Shown here: positions 52,153-60,930 of the stretch, piece after piece
Layout of the letters: every line of letters starts with the position of its first letter
Numbering within the stretch: the first letter of the stretch is position 1
Assembly: GCA_016714535.1 (NCBI GenBank)
Contig: JADKDR010000019.1
Span: 62,001-126,000, forward strand
Source of the DNA: Bacteroidota bacterium
GTDB taxonomy: Bacteria > Bacteroidota > Bacteroidia > AKYH767-A > OLB10
DNA length: 64,000 bases
Direction: 5' to 3'
Position numbers and translations under genes: made by a program
Notes under the pieces: generated by a model
What the model was told of the DNA's origin: nothing
What the model saw: only the letters and a program-made list of their open reading frames with translations
Databases searched by the model: none

Positions 52153-54228
52153 TCAAAACTCCCACGTCAAGGCAATTCGCAAGTCATTGCGTATGTTGCC
52201 ATCAATGGCATCATTGCCGCTGCCAATGGCAGTAATGTTTGAATAGGTTGTGTTAGAATAACGTACAAATAAATCAATGGCCTTATTTACTTTATACCTA
52301 ACGTTGACATAGTATCTTGAGCCTCGGTTATAATATGCCGGAATAGAAAATGTTCCGTAAATATCGCTTTCATAGGCATAGATGCGAGCGTTGTAACTTC
52401 TCGAATCAAACAATATATAACGTGCTGTAAATGATAGAGGAAACGAAAATGGTTTGAAAGTAATATCCTGCATAATGGCAAAACCGGTTTCCTCATTCTT
52501 ATCTAGTATAACCTTTATCCACTCAGCACGTGTATGCACCGAAAAGGATTGTGTAATTTTATATGTTACATTAAAGCGATAATTATGCTGATCAAAATTT
52601 ACAAGGTAAGGTTGATACTCGCTAACTCCTGAAACGGTATTCTGTTGTTTCAATTGATTGCGATACCTGAAATAGAAATCAAGCTTACGTGAAGGTGTAT
52701 AATTTACCTGACCCAGCATTTCATAACCTGACGAAGGAGCATCAACACTAAAGCGCAACCATGGGAATTGAAAAATATCAATATAGCCACTGAAAGTAAA
52801 CGCTCTTACGGGCCTTGCATTTATGCCGATGTAGAATCCCTTTTCGTTAAAAGTACTGCTCTCGCGAATCGGGTTACTTGCAACCGGAATAAACTTCAAT
52901 CCATAATCGCGATAAACGATAGCTGCCGATAATTTTGGATCAAGACTAACCATCAATCCATGCAGCATCGCTGAGGCTTGGGCAGTAAACGAGTAAGCCA
53001 TTTCGCCAAAAAATAATTTATTGCCTGCAACCATTTTATAATCAATAGCAGCATTAGTTGCTTTACTACCAGTAAACTGAAACTGATTATACAAATCAAC
53101 ATTGCGTCTAAACTCTTTATCGTACTGTATGCTACTAAGGGTACCTCCTATTTCTCCACTTTTATTTTTATAGGTAATGTGTGTGCCATATAAAGTTTGC
53201 TCAAGTGCATTCTTATCATCCAATTCGCTTTGCGTACGATGCAAACCAGAGGTCAATAAACTTGAAAAAGCAACTTCATTGTCGGCAGAATCATTGGGAA
53301 CAATAAGATTTGCATCCACCTTTCGTCTGCTTGCAAAAAAATCAAATTGAAATTTGGAAAGTTCAAATGCAAAAGCAACTCCACGATTATACTGTAACTC
53401 ATTGACCGAAGTATAGGGAGTAATACCTCGGGCATTTCGAACAATGGTGGCAATATCATTGGTCTTGCCAAAGGCAAGACCTGTCCACAAACCTAATCCT
53501 TGTCCATATGCTAGTTGAAAATCGCCTAAGGCAATCACTTTAAATTTCCATACCTCTTTGAGAAAAAGATGGGCCGAATAAAAATCGAATCCATTTTTTT
53601 GCGAGCCCTTAAAAAACTCTTCGCCCGGATCTTTTTCGGCTGTAATTCCAAAACTATATTTTTTTGAGTAGCTCTGCCGGTATCGCACATAAAAATTTTG
53701 TGGCGACCCCAAGTAGGTGCTATTACCTGTCGAATCTTTCTCATACCCTGATGTACGCGTTAGCACACGTGTGCTGCGTATGAGCAATTGCTTCTTACTG
53801 CGGCTCAACATTTCTTCAAGAGAAATGGTAACACGATCTTTTTCGCCTGCATATAAAAAAGGTTGCAGCAATCTGATAATCTCCAATTCAAATGCATTAA
53901 TGGACTGCAGTTCTTCAATGGTTACAAAATTGCCAAACTTCTCACGGTGCTTTATGATGGCTAATATCTGCAATTGCGAAAGAAGACCAAGATCATCAAG
54001 TTCATCGCGTGTGGCAGTGTTTATATTGATAGGCTCCTTTAAATATCCTTCTAACTTAATTTGCAACTCTTCAAAATCTATACCTTCTGCCCCATCCTGC
54101 TCACCAAGTCGTTCAATGTTCAACTCAATTTGCTGAATAGCGTTCTCCATTTTGCGCTGCGCTAAGCTATTTTGCACCAAACAAATTAGCGCTAACGGTA
54201 ATAATATATTTTGAAGAGTAAATTTCAC
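52153..54228 (-). CDS. Helix-hairpin-helix outer-membrane barrel protein
   Basis: A 691-residue exported protein. Signal peptide about 1-23 (LVQNSLA). An N-terminal ComEA-like helix-hairpin-helix region follows (about 67-117): EPININTATRDELDDLGLL and HREKFGNFVTIEELQSI. The remaining ~560 residues are amphipathic beta strands with aromatic girdles (FYVRYRQSYSKKYSFGI, YYVNVRYKVNKAIDLFVRYS), ending LRIALTWEF with terminal Phe: a large outer-membrane barrel. Helix-hairpin-helix plus barrel proteins are common in Bacteroidota; DNA uptake has been suggested from the HhH domain, not proven. It is third in the operon with purE, 4 bases after the PorQ-like gene. Confidence 0.8.
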   Translation of the reverse strand: MKFTLQNILLPLALICLVQNSLAQRKMENAIQQIELNIERLGEQDGAEGIDFEELQIKLEGYLKEPININTATRDELDDLGLLSQLQILAIIKHREKFGNFVTIEELQSINAFELEIIRLLQPFLYAGEKDRVTISLEEMLSRSKKQLLIRSTRVLTRTSGYEKDSTGNSTYLGSPQNFYVRYRQSYSKKYSFGITAEKDPGEEFFKGSQKNGFDFYSAHLFLKEVWKFKVIALGDFQLAYGQGLGLWTGLAFGKTNDIATIVRNARGITPYTSVNELQYNRGVAFAFELSKFQFDFFASRRKVDANLIVPNDSADNEVAFSSLLTSGLHRTQSELDDKNALEQTLYGTHITYKNKSGEIGGTLSSIQYDKEFRRNVDLYNQFQFTGSKATNAAIDYKMVAGNKLFFGEMAYSFTAQASAMLHGLMVSLDPKLSAAIVYRDYGLKFIPVASNPIRESSTFNEKGFYIGINARPVRAFTFSGYIDIFQFPWLRFSVDAPSSGYEMLGQVNYTPSRKLDFYFRYRNQLKQQNTVSGVSEYQPYLVNFDQHNYRFNVTYKITQSFSVHTRAEWIKVILDKNEETGFAIMQDITFKPFSFPLSFTARYILFDSRSYNARIYAYESDIYGTFSIPAYYNRGSRYYVNVRYKVNKAIDLFVRYSNTTYSNITAIGSGNDAIDGNIRNDLRIALTWEF

Positions 54229-54232
54229 GTAA

Positions 54233-55051
54233 TTAATTTATACCATAACTTAAACCAACCACAGGCGAATACCCCAGTACCGGATGATAACTAGAAGCAA
54301 AATCAATGCGCCATTTATTTAGCGCATATCCAACCCCAAACGAAAATGCAGCGGGCTTGCCTTTTACTCCAACCATTACACTCAATTGTTTTAATGGCCT
54401 ATACTCTACACCAAGTTTAAGTTGATTGGGCTGATCAAGATTTTTCTCTGTTTCTACATTCACTGCAACTTTAATGTTGGGCTGCCACCTCGCTCCTACT
54501 CTGATAATGGTTGGTATGCGTTCGTTATTATACTCAGCCAGCGAAGTATTTGTAAGATTGAAAACATTAAAACCCATCGAAAAAGTTTCGGACGTTTTAT
54601 AAAACATATTTAAAGATGCTGCTAAAGCACCTTTGTTTCCATAATACTCATCGCCAAGGTTAACCCTTATATAATGAAACTGCATTCCCCCACTCAGTTT
54701 TTCGCTAAGTACCCGTGCATAACTTAATGTGGCTATCTGCTCGTTGTAAAGCGAAAATCCAAATTGTGAAAAAGACAAACCAAACGTTCCAATCTTTTCT
54801 TTGCCATAACTAAAAGCAAAGCTGTTAGTTGCCAGTTGTTTCATTCCGAAGCGGTAATCGAGGGCTGCTGCAAGTCGCAAGCCGGGCGTAATAGCTCCAG
54901 CGGCAGGATTATTAAAAACAGAAAATGCATCGTTAACACAAATGGTAGCACCGGATAATGCCGCATCGCGACCACCGGCATGCGTTGTATAATTACCAGC
55001 ATATACATGCATGGTTAACAACGAAATTGCAAGGAGTACTATTTTTTTCAT
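54233..55051 (-). CDS. PorV/PorQ-like outer-membrane protein
   Basis: A 272-residue outer-membrane barrel of the PorV/PorQ (FadL-related) type: signal peptide MKKIVLLAISLLTMHVYA, then THAGGRDAALSGATICVNDAFSVFNNPAA, the N-terminal plug motif of this group, followed by amphipathic strands. PorQ/PorV serve T9SS shuttle and attachment steps; whether this copy does so or is a paralogue cannot be told from sequence. It lies 9 bases after purE and 4 before the HhH barrel gene, all leftward. Confidence 0.78.
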   Translation of the reverse strand: MKKIVLLAISLLTMHVYAGNYTTHAGGRDAALSGATICVNDAFSVFNNPAAGAITPGLRLAAALDYRFGMKQLATNSFAFSYGKEKIGTFGLSFSQFGFSLYNEQIATLSYARVLSEKLSGGMQFHYIRVNLGDEYYGNKGALAASLNMFYKTSETFSMGFNVFNLTNTSLAEYNNERIPTIIRVGARWQPNIKVAVNVETEKNLDQPNQLKLGVEYRPLKQLSVMVGVKGKPAAFSFGVGYALNKWRIDFASSYHPVLGYSPVVGLSYGIN

Positions 55052-55060
55052 ACAATAAAA

Positions 55061-55603
55061 TCAAGCCAGGTTATCAGGAATGGGAATAGAATCAGGCAGA
55101 GGTTCGCTTTTTTTTGATTTAAGCACCTTGTCGCGTAATTCGTTTTTAAAGTCACGCAATTGTTGCGCTATTTTTTCATCACTTAAAGATAATATTTGCG
55201 CTGCAAGGATACCGGCATTTTGGGCAGCGTTTAAAGCAACGGTAGCTACCGGCACCCCATTGGGCATTTGTAAGATAGAAAGCATAGAGTCCCATCCATC
55301 AATGGAATTAGACGATTTTACAGGAACACCAATAACAGGAAGTGTGGTTAGCGAAGCAACCATACCCGGCAAGTGTGCTGCCCCTCCCGCTCCTGCAATA
55401 ATTACCTTTAAACCTCGACCTCGGGCGGTAAAGGCATAATTATACATATGTTCGGGAGTGCGGTGGGCACTCACTATTTCCATCTCGTGGGGAATTCCAA
55501 AGCGCAATAGTATATCTGATGCGGCTTGCATGATGGCCTTGTCGCTTTCGCTGCCCATTATTACTCCTACTACGGGATCTACTTCTTTTTCCGGTTTACG
55601 CAT
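55061..55603 (-). CDS. purE: N5-carboxyaminoimidazole ribonucleotide mutase (PurE class I)
   Basis: Purine biosynthesis enzyme converting N5-CAIR to CAIR in the cytoplasm. The 180 residues carry GSESD (17-21) and SAHRTP (45-50), with the catalytic-loop histidine, GAGGAAHLPGM, and GVPVKSS. This is class I (bacterial) PurE, normally paired with PurK, which is absent from the window. It heads the operon purE - PorQ-like - HhH barrel, an odd coupling of purine synthesis with envelope proteins. Length is slightly above E. coli PurE (169) because of a C-terminal charged tail. Confidence 0.96.
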   Translation of the reverse strand: MRKPEKEVDPVVGVIMGSESDKAIMQAASDILLRFGIPHEMEIVSAHRTPEHMYNYAFTARGRGLKVIIAGAGGAAHLPGMVASLTTLPVIGVPVKSSNSIDGWDSMLSILQMPNGVPVATVALNAAQNAGILAAQILSLSDEKIAQQLRDFKNELRDKVLKSKKSEPLPDSIPIPDNLA

Positions 55604-55654
55604 TTTTACATATTTGTTGGTTTGGCTAATGTAGTACTATTTAATATTTAATGG

Positions 55655-55684
55655 AAAATAAAAATGCCCCATCAGGGGCATTCT
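55655..55684 (-). terminator. Rho-independent terminator of the BNR-repeat gene
   Basis: AATGCCCC and GGGGCATT (55663-55682) form a perfect eight-pair stem with a four-base loop, followed on the minus strand by TTTTTATTTTCC, 27 bases after the stop at 55709. Confidence 0.8.
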
Positions 55685-55708
55685 ATATAAATTCGATATT
55701 GCTTAATT

Positions 55709-58700
55709 TTATTGCTTCACCAACTTCACTACCCGCTTACTATTTTGTCCATCTGTAATTTGCATAAAGTACACTCCCGATTCTAACCGCGAAATATCAA
55801 ATTGCTGATTCAGCTGACTCATCGTTTCTTGTTTTACCATACGACCATGCAAATCAAACAATTCAATTGTTCTGTTTGAAAGTGTAATGCAATTCAAATT
55901 TACAAATCCATTAGCAGGATTAGGATTTAATACACACTCCTGATTTTGCAATTCGTTTATTCCTATTCCAGATAAAGCACCCAGATTGATATTATCGAGA
56001 TATAAATTATTCCCTCCGGCTGAATATGCTTCAAACTTAAACATCACTTGAGATTTACCTGCATACTGATTGATGCTAACTACTTCTTTGCGCCAATCCC
56101 AACTAACAGGAATAAATTGTGTACTTAAAAATGCATTGTATGTTTTAAGCCCCGAGCCTCCCTTTGCGTATACTTTTGAATAGGTAAGTCCACAATCATC
56201 AGAAGCATATACAATGAGCGAATCATTATTGTTTGGCAACTGCCGCGCATAGGCTACATCAAAGCTAAGTTCGGCAGTAGTTAATGCTGAAAAGTCATAA
56301 TTATCTGTTACAAAAAAATCGCGTGTTGCAGTATTATAATTTCCAAAATTCTTATACATGGCGCTTTTCGAGCTTTGTGCAAACCCTCCGGCAACATTGG
56401 TTTGTACCCAGGTCATATCAATATCCGGGTTAGTCAACGCCCATGTTGCTGGCAACATGGTATTGCCCTCAAAGTCGTGTGCAAAAGGAAGCGCTACTGA
56501 AGCTGAAGAAACTTCTATTAATGCCGTTTTAATAACACTATCATTACCGGCACTGTTTTGTGCAACTAATTTTACATCATAAATTCCATCCGTATTATAA
56601 GTAACGGTAACTGTATCCGTAGTGGCCGTTGCTGGCGTGCCTCCGCTAAACACCCATTGGAATGAGGTTGGAGCTTCAGTGCTGTTATCACTAAAAAATA
56701 CGGACTGCCCTGTGCAAATTTTAATTCTTGATGCAGTAAAATCTACTACAGGTTTTGATAGTGTATATAACTCAGATTCCCATACCCCACGACCATACGT
56801 GGCAGCACGAATTTTATTTGCCGGATAAACAATTTCCAGTTCACGTACAATTACATTAGGCAAGCCAGTCATAAACGACTGCCAATTTTTTAAGCTTACA
56901 TTTTTATAAAAAATACCTGCATCGGTGCCAATATACAAACCATCGCTGCCGCCATTTTCATAAATAATACAATTAACTGGAATGTTTGGAAGGTTGCCTG
57001 TTATATTGGTCCAGGTAGCACCGCCATCATTAGTTTCAAAAACCTTTGCTCCCTTTATATAGCCGGAACAAGTTACCCACATACGTAGTGGGTTGGTTGG
57101 ATGAAACCATGCGTAGGTAAAGTTGGTATTACCATTCGGAATATTCTGACTGACATTGGTCCAGGTGGTACCACCATTGCTTGTTTTTAAAAGTGTACTT
57201 TGTCGTCCACATATAATATGATTGCTATCACTGGGGCTTACATGCAATAATGTTAAATTGCCACCACTAAGATTGCTGATTTTGGTAGAAGTGCTTCCAT
57301 TATTGGTACTGCGATATACTTCAGAATAACCTACATATAACGTGCCCCCGGGTGTCATTACAAAAGGAGTTACCCAATCGCCAGTACCATTCAGGTTGCC
57401 TAATATGTTTGAAAAACTTGCACCACTATTAGTAGAGCGCCCTATGCTTCCATACTGACTTGCCGAGAAAAGAATACTCGTATTGGTAGTGTGTATTAAC
57501 TGCTCCATGCCATCGCCACCTCGCATATATTTCCATGTATTATTAAGCCTGCGCGAAGAGTTGTTGTCCTGTGCGCCAGCCATAATCATATCCGAATTTA
57601 ATTGTGAACATGACAGGCGATAGAATTGAGTAATCTCAATTCCCGAAGTTAAATCGGTCCAAGTATTACCATCATCGGTTGAACGATAAACACCACCATC
57701 ATTGCTACTGTAAAGGTTGCTGCCAAAATATTCGAGATTATGAATATCGGCATGCACCAGAGCAACACCATTGCTACCTTGCCAATGCCCTTTGCATGCC
57801 CAAGAGCTGCCCCCATTTGTGCTGCGCCAGGTATTGACTCCACCTACAAAAACCATTTCGGCATTCACAGGCGAGGCACAAATAGCAAGGTCGTACCAGG
57901 CCTGCCCACCATTATCATTACCAGTCACACTCCACCCTAATAGATTAGGTGTTGACGAACGCATGGTAAAGCTAGTGCCATCGTTGGTACTGCGATACAA
58001 TCCTTCGAAACCCTGACTGCCAGCTTCGCCCGCAACCAGATATACATAAGAAGCATTTGCAGGAGTTACGGCAATTGCCAAACGGCTTACTGCATTGGTA
58101 GCAGGCAATCCAGTTGTTATGGTAACCCAGGAAGTGCCACCATCAGTAGTTTTAAAAAACTGTCCATCATTAACTGCGTATATCGTATTGGGGTCACCGG
58201 GTTTATATTCGATATCACGATAATCGCCTTTCCTAATTTCGTTCCAGGTTATACCGCCATCCGTGGTTTTATATAATCCAATGTTGGTTGCTGCTAACAA
58301 TTCATCATAGTTGGTTGGGTGCATTACTAATTTACGTGTAAGGCGGGCTTTGCTTGTTCCAAAATTTAAACCGGTAAGGTTCCAACTTTGACCGCCATCT
58401 ATGGATTTTACTACTCCTAATCCATAGGTGTCGCCAGCTTCGCCATCTCCTGAAGCTGCATAAATTATTTGCGAATTCTGTGGATGTATAACTGTATTGC
58501 TAAAACCGAGCACCGGAAAACCATCAGTGTTGGTTTCCCAGTTTACACCGCCATTGGATGTGGTCCAAATACCTCCGGAGGCCGAAGCAACAACCAAATA
58601 ATTACTATTACCCACTGCCTGTGCTGTTCCATTAATGCGGCCAAGTCCTTTTACAGTATTGTTGGCATCTTTAAGAGTAGGACCCAACGGCACCCATGCA

Positions 58701-59035
58701 CCGCTTGATTTTGAAAGCAAATTCTGATTGCTGAATTTTTGCATCTCTTCATAAATCATCATTGGGTTTGGCAGCTTGCCCGATGGCGCTAGCCGCTCTT
58801 CCATAAAATATTCCCAACGCTTAAATATCTGGAACCCTCCTTCTTCTTCTTCGGTAAGTGCTTTGCGTACATTCTTACGCATTTGTTTTTCTTGCTTGCT
58901 AAAGATGGAAGCATACTTCTTTTGAACATCGTAAAAATTAGCATTCTCCTTTAGCATGTCTTCACGCCATGATTGCGATTTGATTGTTGTTACACCCATA
59001 ATGCATAGCATTATGACAACATACATTTTCTTCAT
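55709..59035 (-). CDS. BNR/sortilin-repeat, PKD and jelly-roll T9SS cargo protein
   Basis: An 1108-residue secreted protein. Signal peptide ends near SWA-type residues ~19. Residues ~110-740 contain many BNR/Asp-box-like repeats of the sortilin/VPS10 type (GGIWTTSNGGVNWE, VVKSIDGGQSWNLTG, LYKTTDGGITWNE, FFKTTDGGTSWV), predicting a large beta-propeller. A PKD domain (about 750-830) and a MAM-like jelly roll (about 850-1000) follow. The tail ECVLNPNPANGFVNL to VVKLVKQ is a T9SS sorting domain. BNR propellers occur in sialidases and photosystem-assembly-like proteins, but no catalytic sialidase residues are apparent; a binding role is more likely. Confidence 0.9.
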   Translation of the reverse strand: MKKMYVVIMLCIMGVTTIKSQSWREDMLKENANFYDVQKKYASIFSKQEKQMRKNVRKALTEEEEGGFQIFKRWEYFMEERLAPSGKLPNPMMIYEEMQKFSNQNLLSKSSGAWVPLGPTLKDANNTVKGLGRINGTAQAVGNSNYLVVASASGGIWTTSNGGVNWETNTDGFPVLGFSNTVIHPQNSQIIYAASGDGEAGDTYGLGVVKSIDGGQSWNLTGLNFGTSKARLTRKLVMHPTNYDELLAATNIGLYKTTDGGITWNEIRKGDYRDIEYKPGDPNTIYAVNDGQFFKTTDGGTSWVTITTGLPATNAVSRLAIAVTPANASYVYLVAGEAGSQGFEGLYRSTNDGTSFTMRSSTPNLLGWSVTGNDNGGQAWYDLAICASPVNAEMVFVGGVNTWRSTNGGSSWACKGHWQGSNGVALVHADIHNLEYFGSNLYSSNDGGVYRSTDDGNTWTDLTSGIEITQFYRLSCSQLNSDMIMAGAQDNNSSRRLNNTWKYMRGGDGMEQLIHTTNTSILFSASQYGSIGRSTNSGASFSNILGNLNGTGDWVTPFVMTPGGTLYVGYSEVYRSTNNGSTSTKISNLSGGNLTLLHVSPSDSNHIICGRQSTLLKTSNGGTTWTNVSQNIPNGNTNFTYAWFHPTNPLRMWVTCSGYIKGAKVFETNDGGATWTNITGNLPNIPVNCIIYENGGSDGLYIGTDAGIFYKNVSLKNWQSFMTGLPNVIVRELEIVYPANKIRAATYGRGVWESELYTLSKPVVDFTASRIKICTGQSVFFSDNSTEAPTSFQWVFSGGTPATATTDTVTVTYNTDGIYDVKLVAQNSAGNDSVIKTALIEVSSASVALPFAHDFEGNTMLPATWALTNPDIDMTWVQTNVAGGFAQSSKSAMYKNFGNYNTATRDFFVTDNYDFSALTTAELSFDVAYARQLPNNNDSLIVYASDDCGLTYSKVYAKGGSGLKTYNAFLSTQFIPVSWDWRKEVVSINQYAGKSQVMFKFEAYSAGGNNLYLDNINLGALSGIGINELQNQECVLNPNPANGFVNLNCITLSNRTIELFDLHGRMVKQETMSQLNQQFDISRLESGVYFMQITDGQNSKRVVKLVKQ

Positions 59036-59058
59036 TCTATAAATAATTTTTGATATGG

Positions 59059-59066
59059 CAAAGATA
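59059..59066 (-). promoter_or_regulatory. Putative -7 element of the BNR-repeat gene
   Basis: Minus-strand TATCTTTG, perfect TAnnTTTG, 24 bases before the ATG. Confidence 0.55.
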
Positions 59067-59099
59067 GAAAGCTAAGGCAATTTATTGTTGTTAAATTAT

Positions 59100-59333
59100 G
59101 CTAATTTGAATTTCTAATTTACAATTACGAATTACGAACTAGGAATACCAATATGAATTACGAATTGGGAAAACCAATACTAAGTAAGAATTTGTAATAC
59201 GAATAACAGTTGCGACTATTGGATTGATAATGAACCCTTGGCTATGGACGGAGGTTGCGAATTGATTAAACATTGGGGCTGAAAGTATGAAATACGCTAC
59301 ACAATTTCCCTTTCCATGTGGAAAGGGGAAACT
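59100..59333. repeat. A/T-rich degenerate repeat block with a strong palindrome
   Basis: Within the 303-base gap 59036-59338, the string AATTACGAATT recurs with variations (near 59123 and 59156), together with GGAAAACCAATAC/GGAATACCAATAT pairs. At the right edge TTTCCCTTTCCA and TGGAAAGGGGAAA (59308-59333) form a 12-pair palindrome with one bulge, close to the stop of the next gene and able to serve as its terminator. A 65-codon frame crossing this region looks spurious. Confidence 0.45.
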
Positions 59334-59338
59334 CAATT

Positions 59339-60865
59339 TTACTCCTTCACCACCCTCCTATCATAGCGCCTACCTTGATGTTGTATGCGTGCTATGTACA
59401 TTCCGCTTGCAAGTGTGGCAATGTTGAGTGACTGATTTACGTTTGCTTGTAGTTGTGTGCTTAGCTGCAACTTTCCACTGATGTCAAGTAATTGAAAGGT
59501 GATTGGCTCTTGTGTTTTTAAGAGCACCATTACTTCCAACATGTTTTTTGCAGGATTGGGGTTTATACCAAATACATTGTCAACAATTGAAATCGCATTG
59601 ATAGAAGTAAAAACATTAAGCACGGTTATCACCAAGCTATCGCAACCAAACTGTGTGGTGAGCGAATCGTAATACAAGCCGCTTTGCGTTTGCCATGCGC
59701 CACATGCAAATGCACTATCTCCTTGAATGATGTTAACGGTGTCTGTATATGTTTGGTAGGGATGTGCAATTACTGTAAATGAGTTTGTATCACATAATTG
59801 TAAGGTTGTATCACATTCAGTGAGGTGTAGTGTCCATGGGCCATTGGCATGCCATTGGACATCAATAGCACTTGTACCTTGTCCTGTAATTATTTGTCCT
59901 CCACTAACATTCCAAGTATAGATGTTGCCTATATTATCAGTGGTTTTGTAATTAGCTGTAGATGCACTATCATAACATAAGCTTTGTGCACCGCTTATTG
60001 CTGTTCCTAAGTTAGCATAGGACAAATAAATTAATGTACTTGCTTTATTGGTAACAACCGGAGCATTAAAATCAAAATAAATAGATGCCTCGCTTAAAAT
60101 TTCAGCTCCTACTTGCAACGTTTTATTTGGCTTAATGCGATACCGAATGTATCCATGACTGCCTTGTTCATCAACATTGCTATCGGGCAAAAGTATATTT
60201 GGAAACTCAAATGTGGCAAGGCGGCTTTCGCTGTTGAGGCTTATATTTACCGGGTTTGACGATGACAGAAACTCGAACGATGCAAGGTTCAATTTCTTGG
60301 GAATAATATTTTCAACCTTCACATTGAAGGCTGTATCGTTGCCGGTGTTTTGAAAATAAATTACATACTCCAAATAGGGTGGCACAGGTTTTAAATCGAA
60401 AACCGAAACCGAATCTTTGTTTACAATTATTTCATTTGGGTCGAAGGAACCAATTGTAGTTACCTCCCAACTTGCACTATTGTTTGCAATATCATAATCA
60501 TCTACAAAAGGGAATATTTTTGCACTCGAATTTAACAATGTGCCAATTTGCAAACCTTGATGTACGTATACGGTTACAGTAATATCACCCTCGCTAAAAG
60601 GAGCGAGTGCAGGTAAATTCCAAATCACAGAATCGGCATATACATTAGCAGGCAACACATTTGATGAAACAAAATCAACTTTAGCATCATTGAAAAAATA
60701 AATAATTGGCGACAAAACTGTTGTACCAATATTTTTATAATGTATATTGTAAGTGGCATTAAACCCACTGCGGAAAGGCGATAGTGGATGAATACTAATA
60801 TACAAATCATTAGCAATAGTTGTTGGCTGGTATGCAAAATCGTTTAAAGAATCTATTTGTTGCAT
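59339..60865 (-). CDS. T9SS cargo protein, C-terminal part (downstream piece of a frameshifted gene)
   Basis: A 508-residue frame without its own signal peptide, so it is not an independent secreted protein. It carries a DUF11/DUF7619-like beta-sandwich region (SGFNATYNIHYKNIGTT, GSFDPNEIIVNKDSV, YVIYFQNTGNDTAFNVKVENII), a PKD-like segment and a T9SS sorting domain (FGINPNPAKNMLEVM to RRVVKE). The same frame continues open upstream to about 60953 (DTTTYTVSAANTVTYYTPNP), directly joining the SdrD/Ig-like end of the upstream frame. One base missing in GGGGTTTT splits the gene. Confidence 0.8.
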   Translation of the reverse strand: MQQIDSLNDFAYQPTTIANDLYISIHPLSPFRSGFNATYNIHYKNIGTTVLSPIIYFFNDAKVDFVSSNVLPANVYADSVIWNLPALAPFSEGDITVTVYVHQGLQIGTLLNSSAKIFPFVDDYDIANNSASWEVTTIGSFDPNEIIVNKDSVSVFDLKPVPPYLEYVIYFQNTGNDTAFNVKVENIIPKKLNLASFEFLSSSNPVNISLNSESRLATFEFPNILLPDSNVDEQGSHGYIRYRIKPNKTLQVGAEILSEASIYFDFNAPVVTNKASTLIYLSYANLGTAISGAQSLCYDSASTANYKTTDNIGNIYTWNVSGGQIITGQGTSAIDVQWHANGPWTLHLTECDTTLQLCDTNSFTVIAHPYQTYTDTVNIIQGDSAFACGAWQTQSGLYYDSLTTQFGCDSLVITVLNVFTSINAISIVDNVFGINPNPAKNMLEVMVLLKTQEPITFQLLDISGKLQLSTQLQANVNQSLNIATLASGMYIARIQHQGRRYDRRVVKE

Positions 60866-60930
60866 AGCAGTAAAAGTGGCAGTATGTGTTGTTGGATTAG
60901 GAGTGTAGTAAGTAACAGTATTTGCTGCAC

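Noticed and set aside
59139..59336. 65-codon minus-strand frame as a gene
   Set aside because: It is built from A/T-rich degenerate repeats and a palindrome; no start context or family pattern.
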